NCBI GenBank assembly: GCA_964420115.1
Contig: CAYQQO010000001.1
Span: 57,362 to 121,361, forward strand
Reading direction: 5' to 3'
DNA length: 64,000 nt
Source: CAYQQO01 sp964420115
Lineage (GTDB): Bacteria > Patescibacteriota > Minisyncoccia > Portnoybacterales > UBA2143
The notes below the pieces were generated by a model. It was not told where the DNA came from. It saw nothing but the letters and a program-made list of their open reading frames with translations, and ran no database searches. Positions 41,324-48,939 of the stretch are shown in pieces; position 1 is the first letter of the stretch, and every line of letters starts with the position of its first letter. The position numbers were made by a program, and so were the translations under genes.

Positions 41324-41545
41324 GTGCCCTCATTAAACGAAAAAAATATCCACGAAGGAGTAGTTATTGAAAGTTTGCCTAATACCACTTTTAAGGTAAA
41401 GCTGGACAATGGCAAGGATGTATTGGCTCATATTTCAGGCCGGATGCGCCTGAATTTTATTCGGGTTTTGGTCGGCGATCGGGTGAAAGTTGAGCTAAGC
41501 CCTTATGATGAAAGTAAGGGGAGAATTGTTTACCGGGGCAAATAA
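41324..41545 (+). CDS. infA: Translation initiation factor IF-1
   Basis: 73 residues from a GTG, the normal length. The S1-like OB fold is clear: [21 protein letters not shown], then [20 protein letters not shown] and [18 protein letters not shown]. No ATG is available, so GTG is the start; a TATAAA at 41311-41316 ends 7 bases before it. It binds the A site of the 30S subunit in initiation and heads the ribosomal gene cluster here. Confidence 0.96.
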   Translation: MPSLNEKNIHEGVVIESLPNTTFKVKLDNGKDVLAHISGRMRLNFIRVLVGDRVKVELSPYDESKGRIVYRGK

Positions 41546-41559
41546 ATAGTTATTCATCT

Positions 41560-41598
41560 AAAGAAAAGTGTTTTTTAAAACAAAAAACGCCTTTCTTT
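41560..41598 (+). terminator. Long hairpin between infA and rpmJ
   Basis: AAAGAAAAGTGTTTTTT (41560-41576) pairs with AAAAAACGCCTTTCTTT (41582-41598) over 17 positions with one mismatch and one G-U, loop five bases. It ends 18 bases before the rpmJ ATG. Its T-rich stem could act as an attenuator or a processing site inside the operon. Confidence 0.5.
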
Positions 41599-41616
41599 AA
41601 ACTTATTTTTGGATAA

Positions 41617-41730
41617 ATGAAAGTTCGCGCTTCAGTGAAGAAAATTTGCAAGCAGTGCAAAATTATCCGACGTAAAGGTCGGCTTTATGTTATTTGCAAA
41701 AATCCAAAGCATAAACAGAGACAAGGATAA
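41617..41730 (+). CDS. rpmJ: 50S ribosomal protein L36
   Basis: 37 residues from ATG 41617 to TAA 41728-41730: [20 protein letters not shown] at the start, then the remaining zinc ligands in [14 protein letters not shown]. The CxxC...C...H zinc ribbon is complete, so this is the zinc-binding form. It sits in the usual place between infA and rpsM. It is a component of the large subunit near the peptidyl-transferase region. Confidence 0.96.
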   Translation: MKVRASVKKICKQCKIIRRKGRLYVICKNPKHKQRQG

Positions 41731-41738
41731 AAAATATT

Positions 41739-42128
41739 ATGCCAAGAATAGCGGGAATTAATATTCCTGAAAACAAAAGAATAGAAATAGCTTTAATCTA
41801 TATTTACGGCATAGGGCTTTCTTTAAGTAGGGATATTTTGAATAAAGCTAAAATTGATCCCGATATTAGAGCGGGCAAACTTAATGAGCAGGAGGTCGGG
41901 AAATTAAGAGACATTGTTGAAAACGAGTACAAAGTGGAAGGTGATTTGCGCCGTGAAAAAATGCTTAATATTAAGCGGCTCAAGGATATTAACTCCTATA
42001 GGGGAATTAGGCATGGCAGAGGATTACCGGTAAGGGGGCAGCAAACAAGAACAAATAACAGAACTGTTAGGGGCAATGCTCGTCGGACTATGGGCAGCGG
42101 CCGCAAGAAGACAGCCGAGAAAACATAG
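41739..42128 (+). CDS. rpsM: 30S ribosomal protein S13
   Basis: 129 residues. It opens with [20 protein letters not shown] and IYGIGLSLS, and closes with [20 protein letters not shown], the conserved S13 C-terminal segment contacting tRNAs in the 30S head. It starts eight bases after rpmJ, in the standard alpha-operon order. Confidence 0.97.
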   Translation: MPRIAGINIPENKRIEIALIYIYGIGLSLSRDILNKAKIDPDIRAGKLNEQEVGKLRDIVENEYKVEGDLRREKMLNIKRLKDINSYRGIRHGRGLPVRGQQTRTNNRTVRGNARRTMGSGRKKTAEKT

Positions 42129-42147
42129 TTTTTTATTATTTTAAAAA

Positions 42148-42618
42148 ATGGGCAAAAAAAGAATAATTAAACAAAGCGAAGAAGAAGTTCTGAAAGAAAC
42201 AGAGAAAATAGAAACAGCTGAAAAAAAAGCTGTTCGTGTTAAGGGTGGCAAAGGCAAGAAAAAAAATACTCATTTGGAACAAGGCAATATCTATATTCAG
42301 TCAACATACAATAATACGCTGATAACTCTGACCGATATGAGGGGCAGTGTTGTCGCTTGGTCCAGCGCCGGTTCCATTGGTTTTAAAGGGCCGAAAAAAG
42401 CGACTCCTTTTGCCGCTTCTCGGGTAGTTGAATTTTTACTGGAAAAAGTTAAAGAGGCGGGGCTTAAAGAAGTATGTATTTTTGTAAAAGGAGCTGGCAG
42501 CGGCCGAGATGCGGCTATCCGCGCTTTGGCTAATCAGGGATTGGTTATTAACTCCATTAAGGATGTTACCCCTATTCCTCACAACGGCTGTCGGCCGCCT
42601 AAGCCAAGAAGGGTCTAA
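42148..42618 (+). CDS. rpsK: 30S ribosomal protein S11 with charged N-terminal extension
   Basis: 156 residues, about 28 more than usual. The first 45 residues are Lys/Glu-rich ([16 protein letters not shown]); the S11 core begins at [18 protein letters not shown] and ends [14 protein letters not shown]11 forms part of the 30S platform near the mRNA exit. The extension is not part of the classical fold and parallels those on S9 and the alpha linker in the same operon. Confidence 0.96.
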   Translation: MGKKRIIKQSEEEVLKETEKIETAEKKAVRVKGGKGKKKNTHLEQGNIYIQSTYNNTLITLTDMRGSVVAWSSAGSIGFKGPKKATPFAASRVVEFLLEKVKEAGLKEVCIFVKGAGSGRDAAIRALANQGLVINSIKDVTPIPHNGCRPPKPRRV

Positions 42619-42620
42619 TT

Positions 42621-43244
42621 ATGATGGATTCACAATGTAAAAAATGCAGGAGGGCGGGAGAAAAACTCTTTTTAAAAGGGGAGCGTTGTTATAGCCAAAA
42701 ATGCGCTATTGTCAGGCGTCCTTATGCGCCGGGCCTTCATGGTAAAAGTATGAGAAGGCGAATTTCTGAATATGGACAGCAGTTGGCTGAAAAACAACGA
42801 GTCCGCCATAATTACGGCGTTTCAGAAAAACAATTTAAGAACTATTTTAAAGAAATACTCGGGCAAAAAGGGAATAAAGAAGAACTTTTAATCAGCAAGT
42901 TGGAAGGTCGTTTAGACAATACTGTTTTCCGGTTGGGTTTTGCCGGTTCATCGCGGCGTTTAGCCAGACAAATAGTTAATCACGGCCATATTTTACTAAA
43001 CGGCCGCAAAGTGGATATACCTTCATATCAGGTTAAAAAGGACGATATCGTTAAAATTAAAGAAAGAAGCAAAAAAATACCGCTTTTTTCCAATTTAGCA
43101 ACTACTCTTAAAAAACATAAAATGCCAAATTGGCTTAGTTTGGATATTAAAAATTTAGAAGGAAAAGTTGTTAAAAATCCGCAGGTGGAAGACATTTTAA
43201 AAGTAGGTCGCATTAGTATGATTATTGAGTTTTATAGCCGCTAA
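42621..43244 (+). CDS. rpsD: 30S ribosomal protein S4
   Basis: 207 residues. A zinc finger at the N-terminus (CKKCRRAGEKLFLKGERC, then SQKC) marks the zinc-binding form; the S4 RNA-binding domain follows (LDNTVFRLGFAGSSRRLARQ, then VNHGHILLNGRKVDIPS). S4 starts 30S assembly and represses its own operon in model bacteria. It starts two bases after rpsK; a second ATG codon is adjacent. Confidence 0.97.
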   Translation: MMDSQCKKCRRAGEKLFLKGERCYSQKCAIVRRPYAPGLHGKSMRRRISEYGQQLAEKQRVRHNYGVSEKQFKNYFKEILGQKGNKEELLISKLEGRLDNTVFRLGFAGSSRRLARQIVNHGHILLNGRKVDIPSYQVKKDDIVKIKERSKKIPLFSNLATTLKKHKMPNWLSLDIKNLEGKVVKNPQVEDILKVGRISMIIEFYSR

Positions 43245-43255
43245 AAATAATGACT

Positions 43256-43291
43256 AATAAACAACGAACAAAATTGTTCGCTGTTTATTGT
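43256..43291 (+). repeat. Hairpin between rpsD and rpoA
   Basis: AATAAACAACGAACAA pairs with TTGTTCGCTGTTTATT in 15 of 16 positions with a tiny loop, and a third partial copy, TTGTTCGCTATT, follows. It fills the 63-base rpsD-rpoA spacer and may be a transcript-processing or regulatory structure. Confidence 0.6.
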
Positions 43292-43307
43292 TCGCTATTA
43301 ATAATTT

Positions 43308-44273
43308 ATGATTACTTTACCAAAAAAACCAAAAACGACTAAGTTAGAAAATAATAAAGCTGTTTTTGAAATAGAAGCCTGTTATCCCGGTTATGGGACG
43401 ACTTTGGGCAGCGCTTTTAGAAGAGTCCTTTTGTCTTCGCTTCCCGGCGCAGCTGTTACAGGGGTTAAAATAAAGGGTGTTCAGCATGAATTTTCAACAA
43501 TCCCCAATATTGCCGAAGATGTTGTCCAAATAATTCTTAATTTAAAGCAGGTTAGATTCAAGCTCTACGGCGGTCAGCCGCTTAAAGCAACCCTTCGCGT
43601 TAAAGGAGAGAAAGAAGTCGCAGCCGGAGACATTAAAACGCCGACTGGTTTGGAAATAACCAACCCAAAAGCCCATATCGCCACTTTAACAGCCAAAAAA
43701 GCAGAATTGGATATGGAAATTGATGTAGAGCCGGGCCTTGGATATATTCCTATTGAACACCACAAAAAAGAAAAAATAGAAATTGGCAAAATAGCGGTTG
43801 ATGCTATTTTTACTCCTATCAAAAAAGTTATTTCTTCCACCACTCCAATGCGCGTTGGTGAAAGAACCGACTATGATCGTTTAAAAATTGATATTGAAAC
43901 AGACGGGACAATTACTCCCGAAGAGGCCTTTATCAAAGCGGCTCAAATTTTAGTTGATCATTTTGAAGTTTTTACCACCTTGGAAGAAGAAAAGAAAACT
44001 AAAAAGAAAAAAGAGGAAAAAACTAAAGCCAAAGAACCAGCTAAGAAAAAGAAGGAAGAGAAAAAAGCAGAAGATTTAACAAAAACAAAAGTAGACGATA
44101 TGAAAATGTCGCTGCGGACTATTAACGCCTTGAAGGCGTCTGGCGTTAAAACAGTTTCTGGTTTGACCAGAAAAAGCGCCAAGGATTTAGAGGGAGTTGA
44201 GGGGCTGGGAGAAAAAGCTATTATTGAAATTAAAAAGGCCTTGGGTAAATTAGGGCTTACTCTGAAGAGTTAG
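43308..44273 (+). CDS. rpoA: DNA-directed RNA polymerase subunit alpha
   Basis: 321 residues. The N-terminal dimerisation domain (about 1-225) holds GYGTTLGSAFRRVLLSSLPG and PTGLEITNPKAHIATL. A Lys/Glu-rich linker (about 228-262, KKTKKKKEEKTKAKEPAKKK) precedes the C-terminal domain with VKTVSGLTRKSAKDLEGVEG, the UP-element and activator contact surface. The linker is much more charged than in E. coli. Gene order with rpsD and rplQ is the classical alpha operon. Confidence 0.97.
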   Translation: MITLPKKPKTTKLENNKAVFEIEACYPGYGTTLGSAFRRVLLSSLPGAAVTGVKIKGVQHEFSTIPNIAEDVVQIILNLKQVRFKLYGGQPLKATLRVKGEKEVAAGDIKTPTGLEITNPKAHIATLTAKKAELDMEIDVEPGLGYIPIEHHKKEKIEIGKIAVDAIFTPIKKVISSTTPMRVGERTDYDRLKIDIETDGTITPEEAFIKAAQILVDHFEVFTTLEEEKKTKKKKEEKTKAKEPAKKKKEEKKAEDLTKTKVDDMKMSLRTINALKASGVKTVSGLTRKSAKDLEGVEGLGEKAIIEIKKALGKLGLTLKS

Positions 44274-44277
44274 CGTT

Positions 44278-44646
44278 ATGAAGCACAAAAAAAAGGGGAG
44301 AAAATTTGGCAGAAAAAGAGATCAAAGGCGGGCGCTTTTAAGAGGTCTGGCTGGAAATTTAATTTTGAAAGAGAAAATTACCACCACTGAAGCCAAGGCA
44401 AAAGAATTGCGACCTTTTGTAGAAAAACTGATTACTAAGAGTAAATCTGCCGCTGTTGGCAAAAAAGACAATTTGTCGGTTGTTCGCGAGCTGTCCAAAA
44501 ATTTACCAACAGGAGCCCGCAAAAAATTAGTCAGCCAAATCGGCTCCCGTTACAAAGAAAGGCCCGGCGGCTACACTAGAATTGTTAAAATCGGACCAAG
44601 AAAAGCAGACAGCGCTAAAATGGCTATAATTGAATTAATAAAATGA
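44278..44646 (+). CDS. rplQ: 50S ribosomal protein L17
   Basis: 122 residues: MKHKKKGRKFGRKRDQRRAL and RGLAGNLILKEKITTTEAKA are diagnostic, and GGYTRIVKIGPRKADSAKMA closes the protein. It begins four bases after rpoA and overlaps the rplM start by four bases, suggesting coupled translation. Confidence 0.96.
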   Translation: MKHKKKGRKFGRKRDQRRALLRGLAGNLILKEKITTTEAKAKELRPFVEKLITKSKSAAVGKKDNLSVVRELSKNLPTGARKKLVSQIGSRYKERPGGYTRIVKIGPRKADSAKMAIIELIK

Positions 44647-45008
44647 CCAAACATACCATAGACGCCAGCGATCAAATATTGGGGCGGTTGGCCGTTAAAG
44701 CGGCTAATTTACTGCGCGGCAAAGACAAGCCGAGCTATCTTCCTTATTTAGACAAAGGCGATAATGTGATAATTACCAACACAGATAAAATTAAAGTAAG
44801 TGGCAAAAAACTCAAAAATAAAATTTATTTCCGTTATTCAGGATATCCCGGCGGCTTAAAGGAAACCAGGTTGGAAGACGCTTTAGAAAAAGATTCCAGA
44901 GAAGTTGTCAGAAAAGCTATTTACGGGATGCTTCCTAAAAACAAGCTAAGGGATAAAATGATAAAGAAATTAAGACTCTATAAAGGAGAGGAAAATAATG
45001 GCAGTTAA
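44643..45008 (+). CDS. rplM: 50S ribosomal protein L13
   Basis: 121 residues, about 20 shorter than E. coli L13, with the missing part at the N-terminal flank and C-terminal tail. IDASDQILGRLAVKAANLLR, then KDKPSYLPYLDKGDNVIITN and AIYGMLPKNKLRDKMIKKLR identify it. It overlaps rplQ upstream and rpsI downstream by 4 and 11 bases. Early-assembly protein of the large subunit. Confidence 0.95.
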   Translation: MTKHTIDASDQILGRLAVKAANLLRGKDKPSYLPYLDKGDNVIITNTDKIKVSGKKLKNKIYFRYSGYPGGLKETRLEDALEKDSREVVRKAIYGMLPKNKLRDKMIKKLRLYKGEENNGS

Positions 45009-45540
45009 AAAAGAAAAAACCAAAGAAAAAACCAAGAAAAAGCCGGCTAAAAAATCAGCTTCAGATAAAAAACCAGCCTTAAAAAAGAAGAAAACAACAA
45101 AGAAAGACAGCGATAAAACAAAATTAGCCAAAGAAAAGAAATATTGCGAGGCAGTTGGCCGAAGAAAAAGATCTATCGCCCGGGTGCGGCTTTTTACCTG
45201 TCGGCCCTTTAATGATGACAAAGCGCGGATAACTGTTAATAACAAGCCTTATGGTAAGTTTTTTTCTACTTTGGAATTGAAAAAAATTGCCGCCAGCCCC
45301 TTGCGAAAAATGAAATCAGCCAATCGTTTTGAGGTAACGGCAATGGTCAAAGGGGGAGGTATTCGCGGCCAGGCAGAAGCAGTTCGCCACGGCTTGGCCC
45401 GCGCTTTAGTGAAATTTAACGCTGATTTTTCTAAAAAACTAAAAAGAGCCGGCTATCTCCGCCGCGACCCGAGAAAGAAAGAAAGGAAAAAACCAGGTCT
45501 TAAAAAAGCAAGAAGAGCCCCGCAGTGGAAGAAGAGATAA
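44998..45540 (+). CDS. rpsI: 30S ribosomal protein S9 with Lys-rich N-terminal extension
   Basis: 180 residues against the usual 130. The first 45 residues are almost all Lys, Thr, Glu and Ala (EKTKEKTKKKPAKKSASDKK); S9 proper starts at CEAVGRRKRSIARVRLF and includes GQAEAVRHGLARAL and the tRNA-contacting C-terminus RRAPQWKKR. An AAAGGAGAGG site inside rplM is a strong ribosome-binding site for it. It closes the operon, with a terminator at 45559. Confidence 0.95.
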   Translation: MAVKKEKTKEKTKKKPAKKSASDKKPALKKKKTTKKDSDKTKLAKEKKYCEAVGRRKRSIARVRLFTCRPFNDDKARITVNNKPYGKFFSTLELKKIAASPLRKMKSANRFEVTAMVKGGGIRGQAEAVRHGLARALVKFNADFSKKLKRAGYLRRDPRKKERKKPGLKKARRAPQWKKR

Positions 45541-45558
45541 AAAATAAATGTTAATTTT

Positions 45559-45585
45559 AAAACCCCGTCGAACTGGCGGGGTTTT
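45559..45585. terminator. Bidirectional intrinsic terminator
   Basis: AAAACCCCG (45559-45567) and CGGGGTTTT (45577-45585), perfect 9-base arms with a 9-base loop. It lies between the converging ends of rpsI and the PEGA gene and has A/T tracts on both sides. Confidence 0.9.
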
Positions 45586-45604
45586 GGGTTGTAAGGGAGA
45601 TTCT

Positions 45605-46591
45605 TTAAAGTGAAATTGCGAGTAATTTATCTCGGTTGGCCAAATATACTTTTTCTTCTCTTGGGTGATAAGCGATTTCTTCTATGTTCAGTTCAGTTAT
45701 ATCAACAATATTTCTAAAGTCGCGGCCGTCCAGTTCAGCGAATTTTAAAGTTTGGCCGACTAAAAAAATAATATGTTCGTTTGTTCTCTCAAACCAAATA
45801 GCTTGTTTAATTTTCTGGCTTAAGCGAGTGATTAATTCTTGTTCTCCTGCTTTTTTAGACGGCTGTCTGGAGATGTTTTCTAAATAATGAACCCATATTT
45901 CAGAAGGGCTGAAGTAAAGTAATTTTTGGTTGTCGCCTGAAAATTGAAAGCCAATAATATTCTGGCCAATTATTTCAAACATTTTTGTCTTTGGGTTCAA
46001 AAGATAAAGATAGCCGTCATCGCTTAAAGCGGCAATTTTTTGATTGACAGAGGTAGAAACTTGGTAATTTTGATTTTTAGGCAGAGAGGTCAAGCTGATT
46101 TGTTTATTAAAAGTGTTTTCTTTGTCTGTTTTGTAAAGAATATAACTTTCTTTCTGAATATAAAATATTTCTTCTGATTCTTCTTGGGGGATATATTCAT
46201 TTAAGGAAAAATTTTTCTCTAAATTACTTTGAATTATTTCAATGTTAATTTCTTTTGGTATAAAAAAAATATTATTGGCTTCGGTGACTATTTTTGATTT
46301 AATTTTTAGTTTTTTATTCCAAGGATAATATCCTTCTTTTTCTACTTTTATTTGGTAATCGCGGGGGGCAAGCCGTCTGATAAATGAAGGTGTTTTTGCT
46401 GTTTCTTGGTCGTTAATGTAAACTTTGGCTTCTTTGGGAGTGGATCTAATGTAAAAAGCGCCGGTTAAAACCGGCTTTTTTTCCTGCCAATCAAAGCTGT
46501 AGCCCATAGCATAGCCGAGGACTAACGGAGTGCCAGTAATAAAAAAAAGAAGGATTAAATAGAAAAGAATCTTTCTTGTTCTGCGCTTCAT
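45605..46591 (-). CDS. PEGA-domain membrane-anchored protein
   Basis: 328 residues. A basic start and single membrane helix (KILFYLILLFFITGTPLVLG) are followed by a PEGA domain (about 42-105) with GAFYIRSTPKEAKVYINDQE and the closing YQIKVEKEGYYPWNKKL. The remaining 220 residues look like repeated beta strands (WVHYLENISRQ, IAYHPREEKVYLANRDKLLA). PEGA domains often belong to envelope or surface-layer proteins. Its promoter is back to back with that of murA. Function unknown. Confidence 0.82.
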   Translation of the reverse strand: MKRRTRKILFYLILLFFITGTPLVLGYAMGYSFDWQEKKPVLTGAFYIRSTPKEAKVYINDQETAKTPSFIRRLAPRDYQIKVEKEGYYPWNKKLKIKSKIVTEANNIFFIPKEINIEIIQSNLEKNFSLNEYIPQEESEEIFYIQKESYILYKTDKENTFNKQISLTSLPKNQNYQVSTSVNQKIAALSDDGYLYLLNPKTKMFEIIGQNIIGFQFSGDNQKLLYFSPSEIWVHYLENISRQPSKKAGEQELITRLSQKIKQAIWFERTNEHIIFLVGQTLKFAELDGRDFRNIVDITELNIEEIAYHPREEKVYLANRDKLLAISL

Positions 46592-46603
46592 ATTGCTTTT
46601 TCT

Positions 46604-46632
46604 ATTCTATCACTTCTTTTTCAGCTTGCCAA
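46604..46632 (-). promoter_or_regulatory. Promoter of the PEGA gene, overlapping murA promoter
   Basis: Minus strand: TTGGCA (46632-46627), 17 bases, TAGAAT (46609-46604), 12 bases before the ATG at 46591. Its -35 lies on the same bases as the murA -35. Confidence 0.55.
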
Positions 46633-46654
46633 GCTCTCGGCAATCAGCTAAGAT
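46626..46654 (+). promoter_or_regulatory. murA promoter, near-leaderless
   Basis: TTGCCA (46626-46631), 17 bases, TAAGAT (46649-46654), 9 bases before ATG 46664. The palindrome CTTGCCAAG provides the -35 elements in both directions. Confidence 0.55.
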
Positions 46655-46663
46655 AAAGGTACT

Positions 46664-47926
46664 ATGGAGAGATTTGTAATTCGCGGAGGCAAGCCCTTAT
46701 CAGGAACTATTTATGTCAACGGAGCTAAAAATGCCGCTTTGAAATTTTTAGCCGCTTCTCTTCTAACAGACAGAGAATGGATTATTTCTAATGTTCCTGC
46801 TATTGAAGATATTTTCAGAATAGTTGAACTGATAAAAGGAGTGGGAGCCGAAATTGATTTAAACAATGGTTCTAAGGGTGTTTACAAAATTAGGGCGGAA
46901 AATATAGATAATAATAATTTGGAGCCCAAAATTGCTGAAAGATTGAAGGGTTCTATTTTGATGGCTGCTCCCTTGTTAGCTCGAACAGGCAAGGCGGTTT
47001 TCCCTCAGCCGGGCGGATGCGTTATTGGTCAGCGGCCAAGAGATATATTTTTAGAAGGATTTGCCGCCTTTGGCGCGAAGGTAAAAGAAAGCAGAAAGGG
47101 ATATTGTTTAAGCGTTAAAAAGTTAAAAGGGGCAAAGTTTGTTTTCCCAATAATCAGCGTAACAGCGACAGAAGCGATGATTTTAACGGCTGTTTTAGCA
47201 AAGGGGAAGTCAAAATTAGTTAATGCCGCCTGCGAGCCGGAAATTACCGCTTTGGCTGATTTTTTAAACAAGTGCGGGGCTAAAATTAAAGGAGCGGGCA
47301 GTCCTTTTATTGAAATTGAAGGAGTCAGCTCTCTTTCCGGCGGCAATTGCCGTATTATACCGGACAGGATTGAAGCAGGCAGTTTCGTTCTTTTAGGCCT
47401 GGTAACGCAAAGCCCTATTAAGGTAGCGGGGCTTGAGCCGGCCCACTTGGATGTTTTGTGGCATTTTTTAAAAAGGGCAGGGGCTAAATTTGAAATAGGA
47501 GAGAGTTTTGTTAAGATTAAACCGAATAATAATTTGAAAGCTGTTAATTTGCGCACGCATGAATATCCCGGTCTTGCCACTGACCTGCAGGCGCCCTTTA
47601 CGGTTTTGATGACCCAGGCCAAAGGCTCTTCTTTAATACAGGAAACAATATTTGAAGGTCGTTTATTTTATACAGACACTCTTAACCAAATGGGGGCCAA
47701 AATTACTATGTGCGATCCTCACCGGGTTGTTGTTGAGGGCCCGACAAAACTATACGGCCGCCATATGATCAGCCCTGATATTAGAGCTGGCATTGCCCTG
47801 CTTATCGCCGCTTTGGCCGCCAAAGGTCAGTCGGTTATTGAAAATATTTATCAAATTGACAGGGGCTACAGCCGGATTGAAGAGCGGCTACAAAAATTGG
47901 GAGCTGATATAAAGAGAGTGGTTTAA
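46664..47926 (+). CDS. murA: UDP-N-acetylglucosamine 1-carboxyvinyltransferase
   Basis: 420 residues, full length for MurA. GGKPLSGTIYVNGAKNAALK at the start, the catalytic loop PGGCVIGQRPRD with its Cys near residue 119 (so potentially fosfomycin-sensitive), PDRIEAGSFVLLGLVTQ, and HEYPGLATDLQAPFTVLMTQ are all present. It transfers enolpyruvate from PEP to UDP-GlcNAc, the first step of peptidoglycan synthesis, and MurB (18233-19168) uses the product. mreB starts four bases later. Confidence 0.97.
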   Translation: MERFVIRGGKPLSGTIYVNGAKNAALKFLAASLLTDREWIISNVPAIEDIFRIVELIKGVGAEIDLNNGSKGVYKIRAENIDNNNLEPKIAERLKGSILMAAPLLARTGKAVFPQPGGCVIGQRPRDIFLEGFAAFGAKVKESRKGYCLSVKKLKGAKFVFPIISVTATEAMILTAVLAKGKSKLVNAACEPEITALADFLNKCGAKIKGAGSPFIEIEGVSSLSGGNCRIIPDRIEAGSFVLLGLVTQSPIKVAGLEPAHLDVLWHFLKRAGAKFEIGESFVKIKPNNNLKAVNLRTHEYPGLATDLQAPFTVLMTQAKGSSLIQETIFEGRLFYTDTLNQMGAKITMCDPHRVVVEGPTKLYGRHMISPDIRAGIALLIAALAAKGQSVIENIYQIDRGYSRIEERLQKLGADIKRVV

Positions 47927-47930
47927 AAAT

Positions 47931-48938
47931 ATGTTAATTAAAAAAATAGGCATTGATTTAGGCACAGCCAACACGCTGGTTTATCTGCCAAAAAAAGGCG
48001 TTGTTATAAACGAACCGACTGTTGTGGCTATTTCTTTGGAAGATAACCGCATTTTAGCGGTCGGCGATCGTGCCAAAGAAATGCTGGGCAGAACGCCGGA
48101 AACAATTGTTGCTACCCGTCCGATGAAAGACGGTGTTATTGCTGATTATAGAGTAACAGAAGCAATGCTTAGGTATTTTATCGGCAAAGTTATGGGACGT
48201 TTGCGTTTTTTTAGGCCTGACGTGATGGTTTCAGTGCCGGCGGGCATTACCTCCACAGAAAGAAGGGCTGTTGTTGAGGCCTCAATTAAAGCCGGAGCTA
48301 AAAATGCCTATGTTGTCAAAGAGCCGGTTTTAGCGGCTATTGGGGCAAATCTTCCTATTAATGAACCAGCCGGCCATATGATTATTGATATTGGTGGAGG
48401 CACTTCTGAAATGGCTGTTTTGTCTTTAGGCGGAGTGGTCGCCTGGGCTTCTGTCAGGGTTGGCGGCGATAAAATTGATCAGGCAATAAGCCAATATATT
48501 CGCAAAAAGCATAATTTAGCCATTGGCGACGGGACAGCTGAAAAAATAAAGATTAAGTTAGCTAACGCTCTTGTTCAAGAAGAAGACCCGACAGTTAAAA
48601 TTCGCGGCCGCGATTTAGTGGCTGGTCTGCCTAAAATAATAGAAGTTAGCAGCAATGAAATAACAGAGGTAATTTCTGAACAACTGGGAGAAATTACTAA
48701 AGCGATTAAAATTGTTTTGCGGGACACTCCGCCGGAACTGGTGGCTGATATTATGGACAGAGGGATGATCCTTAGCGGCGGAGGCGGCCTTCTTAAAAAT
48801 TTAGATAAATTAATCACTGAATCAGTCGGCGTTACATGCCGTTTGGCAAAAGATCCGACCTTGTGCGTTGCTAAAGGAGCTGGTATGGCCTTGGAGCATT
48901 TGGATATTTACAAAAGAAGCATAATGAGCAAGAAGTAG
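47931..48938 (+). CDS. mreB: Rod-shape actin homologue MreB (paralogue 1)
   Basis: 335 residues. IGIDLGTANTLVYLPKKGVV, then DIGGGTSEMAVLSLGGVV and MILSGGGGLLKNLDKLI are the phosphate and adenosine motifs; VVATRPMKDGVIADY and MVSVPAGITSTERRAV are MreB signatures. It polymerises under the membrane to guide cell-wall synthesis, which suits its place directly after murA. A second mreB is at 56370-57422. No mreC/mreD is nearby. Confidence 0.93.
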   Translation: MLIKKIGIDLGTANTLVYLPKKGVVINEPTVVAISLEDNRILAVGDRAKEMLGRTPETIVATRPMKDGVIADYRVTEAMLRYFIGKVMGRLRFFRPDVMVSVPAGITSTERRAVVEASIKAGAKNAYVVKEPVLAAIGANLPINEPAGHMIIDIGGGTSEMAVLSLGGVVAWASVRVGGDKIDQAISQYIRKKHNLAIGDGTAEKIKIKLANALVQEEDPTVKIRGRDLVAGLPKIIEVSSNEITEVISEQLGEITKAIKIVLRDTPPELVADIMDRGMILSGGGGLLKNLDKLITESVGVTCRLAKDPTLCVAKGAGMALEHLDIYKRSIMSKK

Positions 48939-48939
48939 T

